The translations under genes and the position numbers were made by a program. DNA of 64,000 bases from Eutreptiella sp. 'Long Island Sound 2002' (Eukaryota > Euglenozoa > Euglenophyceae > Eutreptiales > Eutreptiaceae): positions 15,745,079 to 15,809,078 of the forward strand of contig OZ038400.1 in the NCBI GenBank assembly GCA_964036045.1, given 5' to 3'. This document shows positions 25,849 through 38,100 of this stretch, one piece after another. The number at the start of each line of letters is the position of its first letter. Positions within the stretch are counted from its first letter, which is position 1. The notes below the pieces were generated by a model. That model was not told the DNA's origin, did not search any database, and saw only the letters and a list, made by a program, of their open reading frames with translations.

Positions 25849-28266
25849 TTGGAGGCCGGGACCCTCTTTTTTGAAATCTTTGGGGCTGAAGGCCGCCAGG
25901 CCTTCAGCCGCCCGCCCGCCTTCGCCCACGCCTTAGCCGAAGCCAAAGGCGGAGGCCAACCCTTTAGAGTCGCTACCCAGGGGGCTTGGCCAAAAATGGC
26001 CTTCCTGCCCTGTCTTTGGACGTATTATGCCTAGCCTCTGTGGCGGCTGTCCGGACCGTAGGGTGGTCAGTCTGGGGGCTTTTTGGTCAATGTTTGATTA
26101 AGCAAGTTGACTTTGATTCGGGGCTCGCCTATGTCTTACAGCAGCGGATACCGTTTTACCGGTGGTCCAAATCCCAATTGTATGGTGCACGGCGTACCCA
26201 TGAACCTGATTCCATGCTTCCAAGCTTCAAAACTGCTATCTAGAGGGCAAATTGGAGGCCGGGACCCTCTTTTTTGAAATCTTTGGGGCTGAAGGCCGCC
26301 AGGCCTTCAGCCGCCCGCCCGCCTTCGCCCACGCCTTAGCCGAAGCCAAAGGCGGAGGCCAACCCTTTAGAGTCGCTACCCAGGGGGCTTGGCCAAAAAT
26401 GGCCTTCCTGCCCTGTCTTTGGACGTATTATGCCTAGCCTCTGTGGCGGCTGTCCGGACCGTAGGGTGGTCAGTCTGGGGGCTTTTTGGTCAATGTTTGA
26501 TTAAGCAAGTTGACTTTGATTCGGGGCTCGCCTATGTCTTACAGCAGCGGATACCGTTTTACCGGTGGTCCAAATCCCAATTGTATGGTGCATGGCGTAC
26601 CCATGAACCTGATTCCATGCTGCCAAGCTTCAAAACTGCTATCTAGAGGGCAAATTGGAGGCCGGGACCCTCTTTTTTGAAATCTTTGGGGCTGAAGGCC
26701 GCCAGGCCTTCAGCCGCCCGCCCGCCTTCGCCCACGCCTTAGCCGAAGCCAAAGGCGGAGGCCAACCCTTTAGAGTCGCTACCCAGGGGGCTTGGCCAAA
26801 AATGGCCTTCCTGCCCTGTCTTTGGACGTATTATGCCTAGCCTGTGTGGCGGCTGTCCGGACCGTAGGGTGGTCAGTCTGGGGGCTTTTGGGTCAATGTT
26901 TGATTAAGCAAGTTGACTTTGATTCGGGGCTCGCCTATGTCTTACAGCAGCGGATACCGTTTTACCGGTGGTCCAAATCCCAATTGTATGGTGCATGGCG
27001 TACCCATGAACCTGATTCCATGCTTCCAAGCTTCAAAACTGCTATCTAGAGGGCAAATTGGAGGCCGGGACCCTCTTTTTTGAAATCTTTGGGGCTGAAG
27101 GCCGCCAGGCCTTCAGCCGCCCGCCCGCCTTCGCCCACGCCTTAGCCGAAGCCAAAGGCGGAGGCCAACCCTTTAGAGTCGCTACCCAGGGGGCTTGGCC
27201 AAAAATGGCCTTCCTGCCCTGTCTTTGGACGTATTATGCCTAGCCTCTGTGGCGGCTGTCCGGACCGTAGGGTGGTCAGTCTGGGGGCTTTTTGGTCAAT
27301 GTTTGATTAAGCAAGTTGACTTTGATTCGGGGCTCGCCTATGTCTTACAGCAGCGGATACCGTTTTACCGGTGGTCCAAATCCCAATTGTATGGTGCACG
27401 GCGTACCCATGAACCTGATTCCATGCTTCCAAGCTTCAAAACTGCTATCTAGAGGGCAAATTGGAGGCCGGGACCCTCTTTTTTGAAATCTTTGGGGCTG
27501 AAGGCCGCCAGGCCTTCAGCCGCCCGCCCGCCTTCGCCCACGCCTTAGCCGAAGCCAAAGGCGGAGGCCAACCCTTTAGAGTCGCTACCCAGGGGGCTTG
27601 GCCAAAAATGGCCTTCCTGCCCTGTCTTTGGACGTATTATGCCTAGCCTCTGTGGCGGCTGTCCGGACCGTAGGGTGGTCAGTCTGGGGGCTTTTTGGTC
27701 AATGTTTGATTAAGCAAGTTGACTTTGATTCGGGGCTCGCCTATGTCTTACAGCAGCGGATACCGTTTTACCGGTGGTCCAAATCCCAATTGTATGGTGC
27801 ATGGCGTACCCATGAACCTGATTCCATGCTGCCAAGCTTCAAAACTGCTATCTAGAGGGCAAATTGGAGGCCGGGACCCTCTTTTTTGAAATCTTTGGGG
27901 CTGAAGGCCGCCAGGCCTTCAGCCGCCCGCCCGCCTTCGCCCACGCCTTAGCCGAAGCCAAAGGCGGAGGCCAACCCTTTAGAGTCGCTACCCAGGGGGC
28001 TTGGCCAAAAATGGCCTTCCTGCCCTGTCTTTGGACGTATTATGCCTAGCCTGTGTGGCGGCTGTCCGGACCGTAGGGTGGTCAGTCTGGGGGCTTTTTG
28101 GTCAATGTTTGATTAAGCAAGTTGACTTTGATTCGGGGCTCGCCTATGTCTTATAGCAGCGGATACCGTTTTACCGGTGGTCCAAATCCCAATTGTATGG
28201 TGCATGGCGTACCCATGAACCTGATTCCATGCTGCCAAGCTTAAAAACTGCTATCTAGAGGGCAAA
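25849..28266. repeat. Trimeric repeat, 2 x 1209 bp, second copy diverged
   Basis: Units at 25849 and 27058 share GGTGCACGGCG (T to C); units at 26252 and 27461 share CATGCTGCC with CTCTGT. The third positions differ: 26655 carries GGGGCTTTTGGGTC, while 27864 carries CTTATAGCAG and AGCTTAAAAAC. The copy is therefore exact for two of three monomers, which places a recombination break near 27.9 kb. Confidence 0.7.
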
Positions 28267-29878
28267 TTGGAGGCCGGGACCCTCTTTTTTGAAATCTTTG
28301 GGGCTGAAGGCCGCCAGGCCTTCAGCCGCCCGCCCGCCTTCGCCCACGCCTTAGCCGAAGCCAAAGGCGGAGGCCAACCCTTTAGAGTCGCTACCCAGGG
28401 GGCTTGGCCAAAAATGGCCTTCCTGCCCTGTCTTTGGACGTATTATGCCTAGCCTGTGTGGCGGCTGTCCGGACCGTAGGGTGGTCAGTCTGGGGGCTTT
28501 TTGGTCAATGTTTGATTAAGCAAGTTGACTTTGATTCGGGGCTCGCCTATGTCTTACAGCAGCGGATACCGTTTTACCGGTGGTCCAAATCCCAATTGTA
28601 TGGTGCATGGCGTACCCATGAACCTGATTCCATGCTTCCAAGCTTCAAAACTGCTATCTAGAGGGCAAATTGGAGGCCGGGACCCTCTTTTTTGAAATCT
28701 TTGGGGCTGAAGGCCGCCAGGCCTTCAGCCGCCCGCCCGCCTTCGCCCACGCCTTAGCCGAAGCCAAAGGCGGAGGCCAACCCTTTAGAGTCGCTACCCA
28801 GGGGGCTTGGCCAAAAATGGCCTTCCTGCCCTGTCTTTGGACGTATTATGCCTAGCCTCTGTGGCGGCTGTCCGGACCGTAGGGTGGTCAGTCTGGGGGC
28901 TTTTTGGTCAATGTTTGATTAAGCAAGTTGACTTTGATTCGGGGCTCGCCTATGTCTTACAGCAGCGGATACCGTTTTACCGGTGGTCCAAATCCCAATT
29001 GTATGGTGCATGGCGTACCCATGAACCTGATTCCATGCTTCCAAGCTTCAAAACTGCTATCTAGAGGGCAAATTGGAGGCCGGGACCCTCTTTTTTGAAA
29101 TCTTTGGGGCTGAAGGCCGCCAGGCCTTCAGCCGCCCGCCCGCCTTCGCCCACGCCTTAGCCGAAGCCAAAGGCGGAGGCCAACCCTTTAGAGTCGCTAC
29201 CCAGGGGGCTTGGCCAAAAATGGCCTTCCTGCCCTGTCTTTGGACGTATTATGCCTAGCCTGTGTGGCGGCTGTCCGGACCGTAGGGTGGTCAGTCTGGG
29301 GGCTTTTTGGTCAATGTTTGATTAAGCAAGTTGACTTTGATTCGGGGCTCGCCTATGTCTTACAGCAGCGGATACCGTTTTACCGGTGGTCCAAATCCCA
29401 ATTGTATGGTGCATGGCGTACCCATGAACCTGATTCCATGCTTCCAAGCTTCAAAACTGCTATCTAGAGGGCAAATTGGAGGCCGGGACCCTCTTTTTTG
29501 AAATCTTTGGGGCTGAAAGCCGCCAGGCCTTCAGCCGCCCGCCCGCCTTCGCCCACGCCTTAGCCGAAGCCAAAGGCGGAGGCCAACCCTTTAGAGTCGC
29601 TACCCAGGGGGCTTGGCCAAAAATGGCCTTCCTGCCCTGTCTTTGGACGTATTATGCCTAGCCTCTGTGGCGGCTGTCCGGACCGTAGGGTGGTCAGTCT
29701 GGGGGCTTTTTGGTCAATGTTTGATTAAGCAAGTTGACTTTGATTCGGGGCTCGCCTATGTCTTACAGCAGCGGATACCGTTTTACCGGTGGTCCAAATC
29801 CCAATTGTATGGTGCATGGCGTACCCATGAACCTGATTCCATGCTTCCAAGCTTCAAAACTGCTATCTAGAGGGCAAA

Positions 29879-31893
29879 TTGGAGGTCGGGACCCTCTTTT
29901 TTGAAATCTTTGGGGCTGAAGGCCGCCAGGCCTTCAGCCGCCCGCCCGCCTTCGCCCACGCCTTAGCCGAAGCCAAAGGCGGAGGCCAACCCTTTAGAGT
30001 CGCTACCCAGGGGGCTTGGCCAAAAATGGCCTTCCTGCCCCGTCTTTGGACGTATTATGCCTAGCCTCTGTGGCGGCTGTCCGGACCGTAGGGTGGTCAG
30101 TCTGGGGGCTTTTTGGTCAATGTCTGATTAAGCAAGTTGACTTTGATTCGGGGCTCGCCTATGTCTTACAGCAGCGGATACCGTTTTACCGGTGGTCCAA
30201 ATCCCAATTGTATGGTGCATGGCGTACCCATGAACCTGATTACATGCTTCCAAGCTTCAAAACTGCTATCTAGAGGGCAAATTGGAGGTCGGGACCCTCT
30301 TTTTTGAAATCTTTGGGGCTGAAGGCCGCCAGGCCTTCAGCCGCCCGCCCGCCTTCGCCCACGCCTTAGCCGAAGCCAAAGGCGGAGGCCAACCCTTTAG
30401 AGTCGCTACCCAGGGGGCTTGGCCAAAAATGGCCTTCCTGCCCTGTCTTTGGACGTATTATGCCTAGCCTCTGTGGCGGCTGTCCGGACCGTAGGGTGGT
30501 CAGTCTGGGGGCTTTTTGGTCAATGTCTGATTAAGCAAGTTGACTTTGATTCGGGGCTCGCCTATGTCTTACAGCAGCGGATACCGTTTTACCGGTGGTC
30601 CAAATCCCAATTGTATGGTGCATGGCGTACCCATGAACCTGATTCCATGCTTCCAAGCTTCAAAACTGCTATCTAGAGGGCAAATTGGAGGTCGGGACCC
30701 TCTTTTTTGAAATCTTTGGGGCTGAAGGCCGCCAGGCCTTCAGCCGCCCGCCCGCCTTCGCCCACGCCTTAGCCGAAGCCAAAGGCGGAGGCCAACCCTT
30801 TAGAGTCGCTACCCAGGGGGCTTGGCCAAAAATGGCCTTCCTGCCCTGTCTTTGGACGTATTATGCCTAGCCTCTGTGGCGGCTGTCCGGACCGTAGGGT
30901 GGTCAGTCTGGGGGCTTTTTGGTCAATGTCTGATTAAGCAAGTTGACTTTGATTCGGGGCTCGCCTATGTCTTACAGCAGCGGATACCGTTTTACCGGTG
31001 GTCCAAATCCCAATTGTATGGTGCATGGCGTACCCATGAACCTGATTCCATGCTTCCAAGCTTCAAAACTGCTATCTAGAGGGCAAATTGGAGGTCGGGA
31101 CCCTCTTTTTTGAAATCTTTGGGGCTGAAGGCCGCCAGGCCTTCAGCCGCCCGCCCGCCTTCGCCCACGCCTTAGCCGAAGCCAAAGGCGGAGGCCAACC
31201 CTTTAGAGTCGCTACCCAGGGGGCTTGGCCAAAAATGGCCTTCCTGCCCTGTCTTTGGACGTATTATGCCTAGCCTCTGTGGCGGCTGTCCGGACCGTAG
31301 GGTGGTCAGTCTGGGGGCTTTTTGGTCAATGTCTGATTAAGCAAGTTGACTTTGATTCGGGGCTCGCCTATGTCTTACAGCAGCGGATACCGTTTTACCG
31401 GTGGTCCAAATCCCAATTGTATGGTGCATGGCGTACCCATGAACCTGATTCCATGCTTCCAAGCTTCAAAACTGCTATCTAGAGGGCAAATTGGAGGTCG
31501 GGACCCTCTTTTTTGAAATCTTTGGGGCTGAAGGCCGCCAGGCCTTCAGCCGCCCGCCCGCCTTCGCCCACGCCTTAGCCGAAGCCAAAGGCGGAGGCCA
31601 ACCCTTTAGAGTCGCTACCCAGGGGGCTTGGCCAAAAATGGCCTTCCTGCCCTGTCTTTGGACGTATTATGCCTAGCCTCTGTGGCGGCTGTCCGGACCG
31701 TAGGGTGGTCAGTCTGGGGGCTTTTTGGTCAATGTCTGATTAAGCAAGTTGACTTTGATTCGGGGCTCGCCTATGTCTTACAGCAGCGGATACCGTTTTA
31801 CCGGTGGTCCAAATCCCAATTGTATGGTGCATGGCGTACCCATGAACCTGATTCCATGCTTCCAAGCTTCAAAACTGCTATCTAGAGGGCAAA
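29879..31893. repeat. Run of five near-identical monomers (GGAGGTCGG / GTCTGATT type)
   Basis: Units at 29879, 30282, 30685, 31088 and 31491 all carry GGAGGTCGG near the start and GTCTGATTAAG in the second half, two variants absent from the first 29 kb. The first of the five has extra private changes (CCCCGTCTTTGG, GATTACATGC). The pattern indicates a local single-unit amplification. Confidence 0.85.
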
Positions 31894-32699
31894 TTGGAGG
31901 TCGGGACCCTCTTTTTTGAAATCTTTGGGGCTGAAGGCCGCCAGGCCTTCAGCCGCCCGCCCGCCTTCGCCCACGCCTTAGCCGAAGCCAAAGGCGGAGG
32001 CCAACCCTTTAGAGTCGCTACCCAGGGGGCTTGGCCAAAAATGGCCTTCCTGCCCTGTCTTTGGACGTATTATGCCTAGCCTGTGTGGCGGCTGTCCGGA
32101 CCGTAGGGTGGTCAGTCTGGGGGCTTTTTGGTCAATGTTTGATTAAGCAAGTTGACTTTGATTCGGGGCTCGCCTATGTCTTACAGCAGCGGATACCGTT
32201 TTACCGGTGGTCCAAATCCCAATTGTATGGTGCATGGCGTACCCATGAACCTGATTCCATGCTTCCAAGCTTCAAAACTGCTATCTAGAGGGCAAATTGG
32301 AGGCCGGGACCCTCTTTTTTGAAATCTTTGGGGCTGAAGGCCGCCAGGCCTTCAGCCGCCCGCCCGCCTTCGCCCACGCCTTAGCCGAAGCCAAAGGCGG
32401 AGGCCAACCCTTTAGAGTCGCTACCCAGGGGGCTTGGCCAAAAATGGCCTTCCTGCCCTGTCTTTGGACGTATTATGCCTAGCCTGTGTGGCGGCTGTCC
32501 GGACCGTAGGGTGGTCAGTCTGGGGGCTTTTTGGTCAATGTTTGATTAAGCAAGTTGACTTTGATTCGGGGCTCGCCTATGTCTTACAGCAGCGGATACC
32601 GTTTTACCGGTGGTCCAAATCCCAATTGTATGGTGCATGGCGTACCCATGAACCTGATTCCATGCTTCCAAGCTTCAAAACTGCTATCTAGAGGGCAAA

Positions 32700-35117
32700 T
32701 TGGAGGTCGGGACCCTCTTTTTTGAAATCTTTGGGGCTGAAGGCCGCCAGGCCTTCAGCCGCCCGCCCGCCTTCGCCCACGCCTTAGCCGAAGCCAAAGG
32801 CGGAGGCCAACCCTTTAGAGTCGCTACCCAGGGGGCTTGGCCAAAAATGGCCTTCCTGCCCTGTCTTTGGACGTATTATGCCTAGCCTCTGTGGCGGCTG
32901 TCCGGACCGTAGGGTGGTCAGTCTGGGGGCTTTTTGGTCAATGTCTGATTAAGCAAGTTGACTTTGATTCGGTGCTCGCCTATGTCTTACAGCAGCGGAT
33001 ACCGTTTTACCGGTGGTCCAAATCCCAATTGTATGGTGCATGGCGTACCCATGAACCTGATTCCATGCTTCCAAGCTTCAAAACTGCTATCTAGAGGGCA
33101 AATTGGAGGTCGGGACCCTCTTTTTTGAAATCTTTGGGGCTGAAGGCCGCCAGGCCTTCAGCCGCCCGCCCGCCTTCGCCCACGCCTTAGCCGAAGCCAA
33201 AGGCGGAGGCCAACCCTTTAGAGTCGCTACCCAGGGGGCTTGGCCAAAAATGGCCTTCCTGCCCTGTCTTTGGACGTATTATGCCTAGCCTGTGTGGCGG
33301 CTGTCCGGACCGTAGGGTGGTCAGTCTGGGGGCTTTTTGGTCAATGTTTGATTAAGCAAGTTGACTTTGATTCGGGGCTCGCCTATGTCTTACAGCAGCG
33401 GATACCGTTTTACCGGTGGTCCAAATCCCAATTGTATGGTGCATGGCGTACCCATGAACCTGATTCCATGCTTCCAAGCTTCAAAACTGCTATCTAGAGG
33501 GCAAATTGGAGGCCGGGACCCTCTTTTTTGAAATCTTTGGGGCTGAAGGCCGCCAGGCCTTCAGCCGCCCGCCCGCCTTCGCCCACGCCTTAGCCGAAGC
33601 CAAAGGCGGAGGCCAACCCTTTAGAGTCGCTACCCAGGGGGCTTGGCCAAAAATGGCCTTCCTGCCCTGTCTTTGGACGTATTATGCCTAGCCTGTGTGG
33701 CGGCTGTCCGGACCGTAGGGTGGTCAGTCTGGGGGCTTTTTGGTCAATGTTTGATTAAGCAAGTTGACTTTGATTCGGGGCTCGCCTATGTCTTACAGCA
33801 GCGGATACCGTTTTACTGGTGGTCCAAATCCCAATTGTATGGTGCATGGCGTACCCATGAACCTGATTCCATGCTGCCAAGCTTCAAAACTGCTATCTAG
33901 AGGGCAAATTGGAGGCCGGGACCCTCTTTTTTGAAATCTTTGGGGCTGAAGGCCGCCAGGCCTTCAGCCGCCCGCCCGCCTTCGCCCACGCCTTAGCCGA
34001 AGCCAAAGGCGGAGGCCAACCCTTTAGAGTCGCTACCCAGGGGGCTTGGCCAAAAATGGCCTTCCTGCCCTGTCTTTGGACGTATTATGCCTAGCCTCTG
34101 TGGCGGCTGTCCGGACCGTAGGGTGGTCAGTCTGGGGGCTTTTTGGTCAATGTCTGATTAAGCAAGTTGACTTTGATTCGGTGCTCGCCTATGTCTTACA
34201 GCAGCGGATACCGTTTTACCGGTGGTCCAAATCCCAATTGTATGGTGCATGGCGTACCCATGAACCTGATTCCATGCTTCCAAGCTTCAAAACTGCTATC
34301 TAGAGGGCAAATTGGAGGTCGGGACCCTCTTTTTTGAAATCTTTGGGGCTGAAGGCCGCCAGGCCTTCAGCCGCCCGCCCGCCTTCGCCCACGCCTTAGC
34401 CGAAGCCAAAGGCGGAGGCCAACCCTTTAGAGTCGCTACCCAGGGGGCTTGGCCAAAAATGGCCTTCCTGCCCTGTCTTTGGACGTATTATGCCTAGCCT
34501 GTGTGGCGGCTGTCCGGACCGTAGGGTGGTCAGTCTGGGGGCTTTTTGGTCAATGTTTGATTAAGCAAGTTGACTTTGATTCGGGGCTCGCCTATGTCTT
34601 ACAGCAGCGGATACCGTTTTACCGGTGGTCCAAATCCCAATTGTATGGTGCATGGCGTACCCATGAACCTGATTCCATGCTTCCAAGCTTCAAAACTGCT
34701 ATCTAGAGGGCAAATTGGAGGCCGGGACCCTCTTTTTTGAAATCTTTGGGGCTGAAGGCCGCCAGGCCTTCAGCCGCCCGCCCGCCTTCGCCCACGCCTT
34801 AGCCGAAGCCAAAGGCGGAGGCCAACCCTTTAGAGTCGCTACCCAGGGGGCTTGGCCAAAAATGGCCTTCCTGCCCTGTCTTTGGACGTATTATGCCTAG
34901 CCTGTGTGGCGGCTGTCCGGACCGTAGGGTGGTCAGTCTGGGGGCTTTTTGGTCAATGTTTGATTAAGCAAGTTGACTTTGATTCGGGGCTCGCCTATGT
35001 CTTACAGCAGCGGATACCGTTTTACTGGTGGTCCAAATCCCAATTGTATGGTGCATGGCGTACCCATGAACCTGATTCCATGCTGCCAAGCTTCAAAACT
35101 GCTATCTAGAGGGCAAA
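32700..35117. repeat. Trimeric higher-order repeat, 2 x 1209 bp
   Basis: Units at 32700 and 33909 share GTCTGATT plus TTCGGTGCTC; units at 33103 and 34312 share GGAGGTCGG with CTGTGTGG; units at 33506 and 34715 share TTTTACTGGTGG plus CATGCTGCC. The first bases of 32700 (GGAGGTCGG) and 33909 (GGAGGCCGG) differ, so the duplication break lies inside the monomer, between offsets 6 and 189. Confidence 0.85.
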
Positions 35118-38100
35118 TTGGAGGCCGGGACCCTCTTTTTTGAAATCTTTGGGGCTGAAGGCCGCCAGGCCTTCAGCCGCCCGCCCGCCTTCGCCCACGC
35201 CTTAGCCGAAGCCAAAGGCGGAGGCCAACCCTTTAGAGTCGCTACCCAGGGGGCTTGGCCAAAAATGGCCTTCCTGCCCTGTCTTTGGACGTATTATGCC
35301 TAGCCTGTGTGGCGGCTGTCCGGACCGTAGGGTGGTCAGTCTGGGGGCTTTTTGGTCAATGTTTGATTAAGCAAGTTGACTTTGATTCGGGGCTCGCCTA
35401 TGTCTTACAGCAGCGGATACCGTTTTACCGGTGGTCCAAATCCCAATTGTATGGTGCATGGCGTACCCATGAACCTGATTCCATGCTTCCAAGCTTCAAA
35501 ACTGCTATCTAGAGGGCAAATTGGAGGCCGGGACCCTCTTTTTTGAAATCTTTGGGGCTGAAGGCCGCCAGGCCTTCAGCCGCCCGCCCGCCTTCGCCCA
35601 CGCCTTAGCCGAAGCCAAAGGCGGAGGCCAACCCTTTAGAGTCGCTACCCAGGGGGCTTGGCCAAAAATGGCCTTCCTGCCCTGTCTTTGGACGTATTAT
35701 GCCTAGCCTGTGTGGCGGCTGTCCGGACCGTAGGGTGGTCAGTCTGGGGGCTTTTTGGTCAATGTTTGATTAAGCAAGTTGACTTTGATTCGGGGCTCGC
35801 CTATGTCTTACAGCAGCGGATACCGTTTTACCGGTGGTCCAAATCCCAATTGTATGGTGCATGGCGTACCCATGAACCTGATTCCATGCTTCCAAGCTTC
35901 AAAACTGCTATCTAGAGGGCAAATTGGAGGCCGGGACCCTCTTTTTTGAAATCTTTGGGGCTGAAGGCCGCCAGGCCTTCAGCCGCCCGCCCGCCTTCGC
36001 CCACGCCTTAGCCGAAGCCAAAGGCGGAGGCCAACCCTTTAGAGTCGCTACCCAGGGGGCTTGGCCAAAAATGGCCTTCCTGCCCTGTCTTTGGACGTAT
36101 TATGCCTAGCCTCTGTGGCGGCTGTCCGGACCGTAGGGTGGTCAGTCTGGGGGCTTTTTGGTCAATGTTTGATTAAGCAAGTTGACTTTGATTCGGGGCT
36201 CGCCTATGTCTTACAGCAGCGGATACCGTTTTACCGGTGGTCCAAATCCCAATTGTATGGTGCATGGCGTACCCATGAACCTGATTCCATGCTTCCAAGC
36301 TTCAAAACTGCTATCTAGAGGGCAAATTGGAGGCCGGGACCCTCTTTTTTGAAATCTTTGGGGCTGAAGGCCGCCAGGCCTTCAGCCGCCCGCCCGCCTT
36401 CGCCCACGCCTTAGCCGAAGCCAAAGGCGGAGGCCAACCCTTTAGAGTCGCTACCCAGGGGGCTTGGCCAAAAATGGCCTTCCTGCCCTGTCTTTGGACG
36501 TATTATGCCTAGCCTGTGTGGCGGCTGTCCGGACCGTAGGGTGGTCAGTCTGGGGGCTTTTTGGTCAATGTTTGATTAAGCAAGTTGACTTTGATTCGGG
36601 GCTCGCCTATGTCTTATAGCAGCGGATACCGTTTTACCGGTGGTCCAAATCCCAATTGTATGGTGCATGGCGTACCCATGAACCTGATTCCATGCTGCCA
36701 AGCTTAAAAACTGCTATCTAGAGGGCAAATTGGAGGCCGGGACCCTCTTTTTTGAAATCTTTGGGGCTGAAGGCCGCCAGGCCTTCAGCCGCCCGCCCGC
36801 CTTCGCCCACGCCTTAGCCGAAGCCAAAGGCGGAGGCCAACCCTTTAGAGTCGCTACCCAGGGGGCTTGGCCAAAAATGGCCTTCCTGCCCTGTCTTTGG
36901 ACGTATTATGCCTAGCCTGTGTGGCGGCTGTCCGGACCGTAGGGTGGTCAGTCTGGGGGCTTTTTGGTCAATGTTTGATTAAGCAAGTTGACTTTGATTC
37001 GGGGCTCGCCTATGTCTTACAGCAGCGGATACCGTTTTACCGGTGGTCCAAATCCCAATTGTATGGTGCATGGCGTACCCATGAACCTGATTCCATGCTT
37101 CCAAGCTTCAAAACTGCTATCTAGAGGGCAAATTGGAGGCCGGGACCCTCTTTTTTGAAATCTTTGGGGCTGAAGGCCGCCAGGCCTTCAGCCGCCCGCC
37201 CGCCTTCGCCCACGCCTTAGCCGAAGCCAAAGGCGGAGGCCAACCCTTTAGAGTCGCTACCCAGGGGGCTTGGCCAAAAATGGCCTTCCTGCCCTGTCTT
37301 TGGACGTATTATGCCTAGCCTCTGTGGCGGCTGTCCGGACCGTAGGGTGGTCAGTCTGGGGGCTTTTTGGTCAATGTTTGATTAAGCAAGTTGACTTTGA
37401 TTCGGGGCTCGCCTATGTCTTACAGCAGCGGATACCGTTTTACTGGTGGTCCAAATCCCAATTGTATGGTGCATGGCGTACCCATGAACCTGATTCCATG
37501 CTGCCAAGCTTCAAAACTGCTATCTAGAGGGCAAATTGGAGGCCGGGACCCTCTTTTTTGAAATCTTTGGGGCTGAAGGCCGCCAGGCCTTCAGCCGCCC
37601 GCCCGCCTTCGCCCACGCCTTAGCCGAAGCCAAAGGCGGAGGCCAACCCTTTAGAGTCGCTACCCAGGGGGCTTGGCCAAAAATGGCCTTCCTGCCCTGT
37701 CTTTGGACGTATTATGCCTAGCCTGTGTGGCGGCTGTCCGGACCGTAGGGTGGTCAGTCTGGGGGCTTTTTGGTCAATGTTTGATTAAGCAAGTTGACTT
37801 TGATTCGGGGCTCGCCTATGTCTTACAGCAGCGGATACCGTTTTACCGGTGGTCCAAATCCCAATTGTATGGTGCATGGCGTACCCATGAACCTGATTCC
37901 ATGCTTCCAAGCTTCAAAACTGCTATCTAGAGGGCAAATTGGAGGCCGGGACCCTCTTTTTTGAAATCTTTGGGGCTGAAGGCCGCCAGGCCTTCAGCCG
38001 CCCGCCCGCCTTCGCCCACGCCTTAGCCGAAGCCAAAGGCGGAGGCCAACCCTTTAGAGTCGCTACCCAGGGGGCTTGGCCAAAAATGGCCTTCCTGCCC

